This document shows positions 45,301-57,300 of a stretch of 64,000 bases of DNA, piece after piece. This stretch comes from Patiria pectinifera (Eukaryota > Echinodermata > Asteroidea > Valvatida > Asterinidae): positions 3,658,001 to 3,722,000 of the forward strand of contig CM057130.1 of assembly GCA_029964075.1 (NCBI GenBank), given 5' to 3'. Position numbers and translations under genes: made by a program. The notes under the pieces are model-generated. The model ran no database searches. It worked only from the letters and a program-made list of their open reading frames with translations, and had not been told where the DNA came from. How positions within the stretch are numbered: the first letter of the stretch is position 1; each line of letters opens with the position of its first letter.

Positions 45301-48300
45301 AGACCTCGTAGTAGCTGAAATCGCCCACGGGCGCAATCCAGGAGACTTCGATGGAGGTGGTGGTCACGGCGATACGGTTGATGCCGGAGGGGTTGGCTGG
45401 GTCTAAATATATATTTAAATAAAAAGGCAAGTTAAACTTGTGCGATCCCCCGGGCATGCTGGCAGTATTTATACAGTAAATTTGGAAGCACACTTTTCAG
45501 TTGACCTTACCAATATCAACAATGACCTCATTTGACCCCTACATAAGCTTTGACCTCAGATGTATCAAGTCATCTGAAGTCCCCCTACCCAAAGATTATT
45601 GTCTGCAAGTTTGGTCGAGATTGAATTCTGACTTTTCATTTGACAGCACTTAACAGTTAACCTAACCAAAATGGAACACATGGACACCCACTTAGTTGTG
45701 AATGTCTTTATACACCCGAGGACAATGCTTTGTTCCTGTAATATATCACACTCTCCCAAAGACTAAGCACATGACTGTACAATAGGAACCGTTTTTAACA
45801 AAAGATCTAATGCTCGAGGACTGAAAGGATCTTTTGTTCTCCCTTTGTGTGTCTGTCGTCTATTGTAAAGCCATACATGTACACATGTTACGAAACACAG
45901 ACGGATGGACTTTGTGTGTTTGTACTAAAGGCACAAGGTATTAGCATGTTTAGATGTCACACGGAGGCAAGTCAAGGCAATCTTGACATCTTAACCCATC
46001 AGCCGTGCCTGTGTACAAGAACAGCCAGTGCGTGCTATCACATCCTCCAACGCGAACTTAAAGGTACCAACAAATAAGTTGTTAAGGAGAGGGACCTACT
46101 TGTTCGAATATGACGGACGTGTACTGGTTGGGAAGCGCCCAAATAGGTCAGCTCTACCCGGTATTCCGTGGCCGGTACTAAGGAGCCAAACTCGGCCGAA
46201 GCGATCTGTAGATTCTGGAAGGAGTTCATCAGGGCTCCGGTGCTGGTCTGGAACAGGTTCAGCAGATAGTCTGGTGCCATGCCGGGGATCCCACCCCATA
46301 CCAAGGAGACACTGTTGGAGGTCTGGGATCGGACCAAGATGGTTCCCACATCCACAGTCACTAAAAGATTGAATGAAGTCTTTGCAATTCAATGAAAGGA
46401 AACTTGACATTTGGAGGCATTTTGCATCAGAAAATGTTAACTTTAATATTTTTCTGAGTTTTGGCACTAGAGATCGTGAGTAAAGTTACAAGCTTGCTTG
46501 GGAGTTTTTCTTTCTCAAAACCTCTCAGTCATTATTGAATAAACAAGAAAGAAATTCAGTCAATAAAGAAATTCAGTCATTGAAAGAATAATTCTAAAAT
46601 ATTTGCTAGAACTCTTTTTTTATTATTCTTTGACCATAAATAGAATAACCATTTGTTCAAGAATTAGAAACCACTTTTTTTCACAAACCTGTTGATGCAC
46701 TGACATTAGCTGGTGCGCTGATCTCTTGCAAGGCATCGGTTCCCGACACCATCACCACATAGAACTCATAGGGGGTGGCGGGCAGGAGACCGGTCACCCT
46801 CAGCTGTGTGACCGTCTTAGGGGTGGAACCAGCTGGGTTGGATAGCAGGGATCCGACCTCCTTGTAAGATACTTGGTAGCCACTGAAAACGCCGCTACCA
46901 GCGTTCCACACGAGTGTTACCGACACGGCGTCAGAGGATTGAGGGAAGACAAAGGCTGGTGCGTTGGGAACTGAAAAAGCCATCGTGAAAAACAATTCTG
47001 AATTTTTACGTTTTTTGACATTTGTTTTAATAGTTTCTTGCACTATTACTTGACCTAATATACTCTTTGATCTGATATAAAAAGGTCACGCTTGGTGTAA
47101 TCAAAACTATGCACACTTGACATAAAGCTAAAGGGGCCCTTTTGAGATAAGAATGAAAAAAAAAAAGCACAAAATTTTGGTAGGATAAATTCGTGCAGAA
47201 ACTTTTACACAAATAAGAAACACTTTTACTATTTGAATAAATCTACAAACTGATCTCTTGAGAAGAAGGTGTGAGTGTCTTATATCCATAAGCTGTGCAA
47301 TAACATGCTCCACGACGATCACGATTTGGTGGTAAAAATGTCATTTTCAGTTGCTACGCCACAACTTACGCCACCTAAAATGAAGTTACGCCATAATTTA
47401 ATGTGCGAGTCGCAGACTTACGCACAATGAGACTTTTGGGAAATGGGTCATATAAAGTAAAATGTTGCACGGCATGAAATGTTGCGCAGCTTACGTAATA
47501 AATTGTGGTGCAAGCGGAGTTGCATGCGCCACTGCGTAAAGTTTTGCAAAATCGGCTGCTGTGTACATGACGGTCAGTCACTGCAATAGGCAACCAGTCC
47601 AATTCACACGTGACAGTTAGTGAGTTAGTCCGTGACGAAGAAGACTTACAATGTAAGCTGGTTCCCTCTGAGACCTACAAAACAGAGATGTCTTACTTAA
47701 ACCTCAATCTAGCAAACAAAATTAACTTCACACGTTCAAGGGTTTATGTAATACATCTCCATAATCTCAAATCTATTTTCCTTTCTGCATACTTGTCCTC
47801 TGCAGCATTGAAGTCATAATGCCGGTGTTGGTCAGCACGACTAAGCTGATGTTGTACAGCTCCCCAGGAACAAGGTTCGAGAAAGTAGCCAATCGCTGAT
47901 TAAGATCTATGGCCATGACTGCACTGGGTTCGTCGATGCTGACTGCGTAGCTGGTGAAACCAGGGACACTGTCGGCCGCACCCCAGGAGGCCCTGATGGA
48001 GGTCGTGTCGACTGACAGGATCACGATGACTCCTGGATCTGGGGCAGCTGTTCAGAAAAAAGTGTAGATGCAGAGAAACTGATTATTAAAAGTCCCATGT
48101 TTAATAGAGCGTTTGTACGATGTTCCAGTAGTAACTGCTTCAAATCCAGCTCCCGCCAAATTTAGGGTCACTGATTTTCTGTTTCTAAAATGCTCATTTT
48201 CCACTCAAGAAATAATAGAATTTATACAAATTTGGTGTCTACTTTTTTCCTGTTTCTGTTGCATCTGACATCTATTTTTTTTTATAATTTTGATGCACTT

Positions 48301-51300
48301 CTTCGTGCAATCGTCCTCCAAGAGTTATTATGAATTGAGAACTACCTTCCCAACAAATTAAAAAAAATAGTTTGAAGTCATTCTCAACAATACTTGTGTG
48401 GCAAATTACGTCCCAGGTGACGGGGACAGAAAAAAATGTCACACTTTGGATCTTAACTTAATATAATGGCCCTCTGCATACCTATGCAGCACTAAAACTG
48501 AGTAGGGTGATCTGTGTCCTACTTAATTGTTGTGTGTCATGGAGGTTCAACTGGTTACAGAACTAAAACGTAAATTGCCAATGGCTGTTCACGATGCTTG
48601 AAATTGAGAAAAGTTTCAGAAATCGTTTAAGTTCCATCGTTTGTATCTCACGCAGGGTTTGCCCAAACAGCTGAAATTTTTTTAATGACTTGATTTAAAA
48701 AAAAGAAAATTATGAACGGGAATAAATATGTGCTTGGCCCGTTTTAAACAAGTTCACCAGCTAGGAACATGGACGCAGATAATGGCCGGAGCCGAAAGTG
48801 ATGGCCATTATCGGCGACCAGGCCCTAAGCCAGTTTTAAACGTACTTGTTTAATACCGGCCAAGCACAGATTTATTGCCATTCATAAATACCTTTCAGTC
48901 AAAAGGTCAAAACAAGTCAAGAATGACAAATGTCCAATGATTTTGTGCAACAAGTTTAATTTGTTAAACACTCCTACATAGCTGCCAACTTTTCAAAATC
49001 CCAATTAGTAATCAACCCGCGCGGTCATTTTCAACTGCTCATTATATCAAAAGCTTTACCAACATCGAGTACAGATACATGGTTTACATGTACACATACA
49101 TGTGCATACCCTTCTTGTTGTGAATAATAATGTACTGTAGGCCAAAAGATAATTTAAAAAAATAATTAAAAATTAAAATTAAAAATTTTTAAAATAATTT
49201 TTTTTTTTTTTAAATTAATTTTGTTTCAATGTCTGTATTTGTTTGTTGAAGTCAAATAAATAATAACAATAATAACATGTGCGCATATTTTTTTTGAGAT
49301 GCATGCTATCGATGTGGAGTTTCGAGTTCGTATCAATGTTTTTACACACGTTGATTTAGGGCCACCATATGCAATAGAAATATCCCGTCAACATACCTTG
49401 CAAACGCATGCTGATTTATCTTTTCTGGACGTTGTGACAAACTCAAACTCTATTACCAATTATTCCAACCATAATCTTATTAAATTCCATGATTAAAATC
49501 TCGCACTGATAGACTCATCCCGGCAAAAAGCGACCAAATGTGCTCACGATCGTCACTGAAAAGTACTCACAATTCACATACAGTACACACAACCACACAT
49601 CCACGAGATGCAGCACACAAATGACACACCATTGAAAATAGTTTTAGTCTGGTCCTCAAGTACTCCACTGCGCACACTGCATTGATGTCTATCAGGTGCT
49701 TGACTGCATTCTTATTAGACTTGTCACCAGTCCATCCATTATCGCGACATTTCGCCAGAAGTTTTCGGTCAAAAACAATACTTTACAAGTATTTTTTTTT
49801 TTCGTTAGGTAGAAAATGGGAAATTCGTAATGTTTTAGTGGCATATCGTATTTTCGTAATTTAACAAACAATTCGTAATAATTACGAAAAATTCGTAACA
49901 GTTGGCAGCTATGCTCCTACAGCTATGTTTATGGCATGTGCCTCGCATGCGAGTAGCACTACAAATCCCCTTATATGGAGATTGCGCGATGTGGCGCAGA
50001 ACACAGCAGTGTGGGTGTAGTGTGAATTAAGAACCCTATGAAAAACGGACTCATTGGTTAGTATGGCGGATGCCTTAGTGAAGATAATTAGGAGAGCGAC
50101 TGTAGAATACTGTGCAAACTCCTTGAAAGGATTTCCCGCACAGGTCACGTGTGAGGGTTCAAGCAATAGAATGGTAAAAGAGACCAGATTTCATTGGAGT
50201 CCAAATTTCATTTGACACCAGAAAAAAAAAAGTGTTTAAAACCAGTCTTTTTTTTATCAAAACTTCCAACGTGACGGGCTCTCAACCAATAGGAATGGGT
50301 AAACTGTCTTAGGTGTTTATGAATAGTGAATTACTAAAAACGAAAACAAATCAAACTGGAGTATGCTAAAGATCAAGCCCTTGCACTTACTGGTGCTAGT
50401 AGTAAGGGTGGCCGGTACGCTGATTGTTCTTAACAGGCCGGTTCCGGAGCTTGCGAATACTTCAATATTGTACTCAACGGCCGGGAGCAGATTTTCTAGG
50501 GTAAAGCTGTCCACCTCCCTGGTGACGTAGATTGTGTTCAGGACGGGGCCGTCGCCGATGTTGTACGTGATCGTGTAGGAGTCAAACTCCGAGTCTACTG
50601 CTGGCTCGTTCCACGTGAATGCGATGGAGGTTGTCGTCTCACCAGATCTAAAGATGCCTGCTGGTGGGGCTGGCACTACAAAAATAAATAAAAATGAATA
50701 AAAGTAATGCTGAAAATATTGGGTAACACTGTCTTCCAGACATTTCTGAGGATCAAGACACACAAGTTAATTTCCGCAGGCAACTTGGAGGCAACCAAAT
50801 GCGCTGCAAGTTGAAGGAACCCTCGGGAAGGACATAAGATGGACTTTGCGTCGGGGTGATGTATATTCAATATTGGGTTTTGTCCTTCACCGACACATTT
50901 TCTTTTATTAACACTGTATACTCAGTGTTGTTCTAAGTGATTGTGAGAAAGCAAATCACTTGGGACAACACCGAGTACACAGTGTTTATAAGAAAAATGT
51001 GTCGATGAAGGGCAAAAACTGAAAATTGAATTTATATCACACCGTAGCAAATTCCATCTTATGAATAGTTTGGTTGCGGTACCTGCTGCTATATCAGATT
51101 CCAACCAACCAGCCGACCCCGGCAAGCTCGGTGGTCGAGTGGTAAGACGTCTGCACTAGTAAGCAGGAGGTCGTGGGTTCGAGTCCCACCTGAGTAGATT
51201 TTCTTCTCGCAATCACTCCGGACAACACAGAGTGTATAGTTTTTATTTTTAAAAATGCTTCGGTGAAGGGCATAAATCAATAGTGTAGAATAAAGTCCAG

Positions 51301-54300
51301 TTTTCCAACAGTTTGTGGAAAATACCTCAGAACAATCTTTGAGATTGTGTGGAACAAGTTGTCAGTAGACTGTCTCGAGTGAAACGACCCTTATAGTGGG
51401 GGAGGTTTTAAAATATGGGTGGAATCAGGGGACAACTTTTTGGGCACTTATTCAATAGTTGAATCCAGGCATGTGATCACTGTGCACTCACGAGGCCCCC
51501 TTCAATGGAGAAAACCATTGCGCACGCCATTGCACAAGGCAACTGCCCGTGACAGACTATCTGAACAATAGCTAGCGCAATGCTTTCGCCATTGAAGGGG
51601 GCCTTCATTATAGAATAGACAGCATGTCCGGATTGGCCTATACGGACAGGACTGGACACGATCTGATACTAGGTGGCGTTACTTGGGAGGGTGCTTTTGT
51701 GGTATATGGAAAGGGATTATGGGGAGTACTTCAGCTAAGTTGCAAAGGGAGAAATACAATTTTAAAAAAAAAATCAAAAATGCCCGATTTCTCTGCCAAA
51801 GATATCTAAAAGTGTGGGGGAGATTTCCAAAAAAAGAACTTGTGGTGGAGGACACGGCTGGCCACTTTTTGACACCAGGTGACACTAGGCTGGGGGGGGG
51901 GGAGGGGTGCTAGTTGTGGCATGGGGGAGGGGGATGGCCAAGGAAGGGGTGGGGAGGGAGGGGAGTAGGTTCACTAAGGCTCGGGGGCCCTCAGCCACCT
52001 CAGTTACCCTCTCCCCATGATACACCATTGAAAATCAATCTTATTGAAAATTTGAAAATTGAAAATCAAAATCTTATTCCTAGAAGAGCATGATTTAAAC
52101 GAAAAGTCATAAAATGGACTAAATCCTTGGTAAAAGACTTACAGGTCCGGACGCTGCCCGTATTTGTCAGACTACCAACCATGACAGTGACGTTGTAGAG
52201 ACTTCCCGGCCTTAGACCAGTGAAGCTGCCGATGCGTACAGCGTTGGGACCCACCACGCCCACGTTGGCACCGGCGGAAGGCACGATTTGATAGACGTAG
52301 TTCTGAGTGTTGCCGGTCACCTCTCCCCAGGTGAACTCGATGGAGGTCGTCGTGACCTCACGGAAGATGACCTCGACTGGAGCAGCGACAGCTGTAACAT
52401 TGGTTTCAAATGTAAGATTTCAACGATTTATCAACTGATTCATTTCCTATTATTCTAACTGGGGTAACCCCGTCAGTTTTTAATGAACTGTACTCTCTCT
52501 GGAGACCATGGATATGAACGTGGGAAAAGTCACCAAACTGGAACAGTTTCAAAACTTGATAAAATAAAAATATCTGGCAAATTCCAATATTTGATTATCG
52601 TTTTCGTTATGAAGTTAACTATGTTTCACACCCCATAATTCAAAACTCAATTTAAAAGTCTTAACTGTTTCGAAGAAAAACTTTTGTTCCAAATATTTAC
52701 ATGCTAAGCTACAAACCATACAACTAACACTCACAAACAATGTAATGTGACCAAAAATACAGAGTAAAATTGTACAATAACACATTGCCTCTTGGGCTGT
52801 TTGTTCCACTGAATTTGTCAGTGTTTCGCTTTATTTTCAGTGTTTCAAGTATTTTCAGTGCGAATTTCTAATGTCATGCCCAATCAAGCTCCAGGTTGTC
52901 ATGATCACAGCAGTGTGCTTTTTTGGTTTTTATTTTGCTTTGGATAGAAATGAATGTTATGGAAGCTCAATCAAAACTGAACTAAGAATAATGAAATAAC
53001 AACTGATGTGAATATTTCTGAAGAAAGTTATGGACTCCGATATGATAGGAACTATTCCAGGTTTATTGTACGACAAACACGAGTTCACATAGGAACATGT
53101 AAGCGGCCATGTTAGGAGTGATGCATGCCGGGATACATGGATTAGACTTGCTACAATGCATCGATTAGATGGGAATTGCTACATCCTCTCTTCTAAGTTT
53201 AGTTTTAACATTTTGAATAAAACAGCATTATGAAATAAACATTTGTTTGATCAGTGAATTTGTAAACTGGAGTCTGGTAATTTAAAGTCTGAGTATTTCA
53301 CTGATTTGAAAACACTTAATGAATATTTAAAAAACACACTGGTTATGTAAATGTACCAAGATAAACAATTACTATCCTTTCCTCTGAAAAAAACAAACAG
53401 AGGGTTAAATCAATAATATAGTAAAAAACAAAACTCAAATGCCTTGAGTACTGAGATAGACTGTCTCAGTACTCGATGTGTGTACAAGGGATTATTCTGC
53501 CCTCATCTTTGGAGTGTACAACACATAACACATGTTGAGTAGGCAAATGTAGTTACTAACAGTCCAGTAGTCGGGGACAGTCCAAAGTTATCAGCATGAA
53601 ATTTGGATCAACAACACAAATCCAGTGCGGGCAAAGCAATAACAGTCACACAAGACTGTTAAGTGTATTTAGGATTTGGCTTCGAGATGCGACCAGAGCG
53701 AGTGAGAACTGGCTGTGCTGGAGGTGCGTGGGGGATGGCAGGTTGAGGCAGTGGATCCTGTGGTGGTAAGTAGAAGTCAGGTGAGTGTTGTTGCTGTGGA
53801 GGTGGTTCAGGGACTGGCAATAAGTGTCTCCGATTGCGGCGGTAGAGTGTGCCTTGGGCATTGACGATGTACGATCTGGGGTTTCTGGAATGCTTTTGGA
53901 CAATTCCAAGCTGGTCGTGCCCTTTGGGTGATTGTAGACGAACAACTTGCCCTGGTTTCAGTGGTCGGAGGGGCTTGGCAGATTTGTCGTATGAAGACTT
54001 CTGTTGCTGTTGCCTCTTGCGTAACTGTGCTGTGACGCGTGTGTAAATGGCGGGTTTAAGGAGTGGCATCGGGGTAGGGATGGTTGTGCGAAGACGCCGT
54101 GACATGAGACGTTGGGAAGGTGAGCCAAGCTGGGGGTTGGTTGGGACATTGCGAATGTTCAGCAGGTTTCGGTAGAGGTCTGAACCATCGCGTTTTGTCT
54201 TCTCGAGGAGTTGTTTGGCGCGCTTGACAGAGCTTTCTGCAAGGCCATTGGACTGGGGAAAATGGGGACTGCTGGTTGTATGCTGGAAGCCCCATGACTG

Positions 54301-57300
54301 TGCGAATTGTTTGAAGGCGAAGCAATCAAATTGTCGCGCGTTGTCACTGATAACGATGCGGGGGATTCCATGGATGGAAAATTGTCTCTTGAGTACCTCA
54401 ATGACTGTAGAGGCACAGGTGTTGTCGAGTAAAGCGAAGTCAAACCAGCCGGAGTACGAGTCACCAAGGGCTAGGTAATCCATACCGTTCCAATGGAATA
54501 GGTCAACTCCAATGTGTTCCCATGGTAGGCTGGGTGGGGGGTAGCTTTTCAGTGGTTCTTTCTGTTGATGGGCTTTGGTAGCGTTGCAAACTGTGCATCC
54601 AGAGACGGACTGCTCGATATCAAGGCACATTGATGGCCAGTAAACTACATCTCTGGCTCTGCGTTTGGTAGCCTCGATGCCTGGGTGACCTTCATGCAGT
54701 ATTTGGATGTATTCTGCGCGTAGTGACTTGGGAATGATGGCCTTATGTCCCTTTAAGATGATACCGCGGTCGAGAACCAGTTCATCTCTGAACGCGAAGT
54801 AGGGGTGGGCCTTTGGTGGGGCATTGTTGATATGCGAAGGCCATCCGCGACTGATGACATCAGTGAGCTGTTGCATGGCAGAGTCACAGGCTGTTGCTTT
54901 CTTGAGCTGTTCAAGTCGCATGTCAGAGATTGGCAGGAGGGTCATGACTTGCAGGTCATCATTTTCAGTACCGGTCGTTGTCAAGGGTGCACGTGACAAA
55001 GTGTCGGCAAGGAACAATTCTTTTCCTTTCTTGTACACAAGGGTGATGTTATACCTCTGTAGCCGGAGAAGCATGCGTTGAAGCCGCGCAGGGGCACTCA
55101 GCAGAGGCTTTTTGACGATGGTGACCAATGGTTGGTGGTCAGTTTCGACTACGATGTCTTTACCGTATATGTAGTCGTGGAACTTGGTGCAGGCAAACAC
55201 AACTGCAAGCAGTTCTTTTTCAATCTGTGCATAGCGTTGTTCAGTGTCACTCATGGTACGTGAAGCATACGCGACAGGGGCACCCTCTTGTAGGCAGGCT
55301 GCGCCAAGGCCAAACTTGGAGGCATCGCAGGTCAACGTGACTGGCTTGCGGACATCAAAGTACGTGAGTGTCGGCGCATTAGCAATCTTGTCCTTGATCG
55401 CTAGAAATGTAGCATTGTGTTGCTCTAGCCAGCACCAGTGGAAGTCACTATGTGTGAGCTCGCGTAGTGGGGCTGTTAAGTCGCTCAAGTTGGGTACAAA
55501 CTTGGCCAGGTATGTCACCATGCCAAGGAAGCGTTGTAGGGCAGTAACGTCGTTGGGTGGAGGCATGTCGGTGATAGCACTGACTTTAGCTGGGTCAGGC
55601 TGAAGTCCATTGGCGGTGAAGACGTGACCGACATATGAGACTTGTTCAAGACCGAAGCGGCACTTTGTGGGGTTGAGGCGCATGTTGATTTTGCGTATCC
55701 GATCAAGGACAGTTTTGAGGTTTCGATCATGTTCCTCTTTAGTGCGTCCACCAACTAGTATGTCATCTACGATGATGGAGCATGGCAGATCGGCGAATAT
55801 CTGCTCCATGGTTCTCTGGTACACATCGGAGGCAGAACAGAGGCCGTAGGGCATGCGAAGATAGCGGTATCTGCCATATGGCGTGCTGAATGTAGTCAGC
55901 AGTGATGATTCGTAATCCAAGGGGATCTGCCAGAACGAGCATTTAGCATCAAGCACTGAGAAAACTGTCGCACCATCCATCTTGGCAGCGACTTCCTCTA
56001 CTGTTCGGGTAGGGTGGTGTGGGCGTTTCAGTGCTCCGTTAAGGTCGCGAGGGTCGATGCATAAGCGGATTTCTTCGCTGTTTTTCTTATGAGTTGCGAC
56101 CATGGAGGAAACCCAGTCTGTCGGTTCGGAGACTGGAGTGATCACGCCTAGGGTAGTCATCCGCTGCAGTTCGGACTTGACCTTGTCTTGCATTGCAGCA
56201 GGGATGCGACGTGGGGGTCTGACAACCGGCGTAGCATTGGGGTCTATGGTCATGGTGTAGATGACTGGAAGTGACCCGAGCGAGCTGTCAAACAGGTCTT
56301 CATAGTCTTTGAAGACTTGAGGCGATGTGGTGTCATTGGAGACATGGTAAACCAAGTTATTGACAGACAGCAGGCCTAGCAGAGGCAATCGGTTAAGCCG
56401 AGGATAGCTTTCACTTGTGTGTCAACAATGTGAAAGTCAATATTGTGGTCAGTCAGCGATGAGTCAATGCGACATGGCAGTGTAGCTAGTCCAACTGTGT
56501 GGAGCTCGGTTCCTCCATAAGCAATGAGCTTGGTTGACTTTGAATTATCAATGGACTTAGGTGGTGCGATGACATTGTAAACATTCATGGGCAGGACGTT
56601 ACAACGTGCACCAGTGTCAAGTTGGACAGGAACGTGTGTGTTATTCACCACAAGCGTAGCGTGGATGTCATGTTTCAAGTTCAAGTTGGTGTTGTCCACG
56701 GCTCGAACGTAAAATAATTCTTGCTCATCCACGGCAGGTTCATCTTCCTCCGAGTATGAATCGGGGTTTACTGTGTAGACGTGGCGGCTGCTTCTGCAGT
56801 AATCAGCATAGTGATTCTTTTTGTTACATTTGTGGCAAGTCTTGCCATAGGCCGGGCATTCGCGCCTCTTGTGAAAAGTTCCACAATTTCCACAAGGTTT
56901 TCTGGGCTTTTGCTGCTGTGTAGAACTACTGCGTGCAGATGTCTGCCGTTGATGTGACCATGTTGGTCTGTTTGGGCATTGAGCTTGTTTCTTTTTGAAA
57001 GCGTTGACAGTGGTATTTGATTCAGCCATTGTGCTGGTAGAGGCTGACAATATCTTTGCCTGATCACCTGCGAGCTGCATTGATTGTGCAAGTTCCACTG
57101 TGCGCTTGAGGTCAAGTTTGTCCTCTGGTTGGGCAAGCAGGGATTTCTGGATGCGTTCATTCTGCACGCCACACACAAGTCTGTCTCTCAGCATTTCATC
57201 AAGGTTTTGGCCAAACTTGCAGTCACTGGCCAGTGCACGTAGTGCTGCTAAATATTCGGCGATTGATTCACCAGATCGCCGACAGCGGCTGTTGAATTGA

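Noticed and set aside
51110-51200. Functional tRNA gene
   Set aside because: A and B boxes are present but the acceptor stem does not close well, and the sequence recurs elsewhere as SINE heads.
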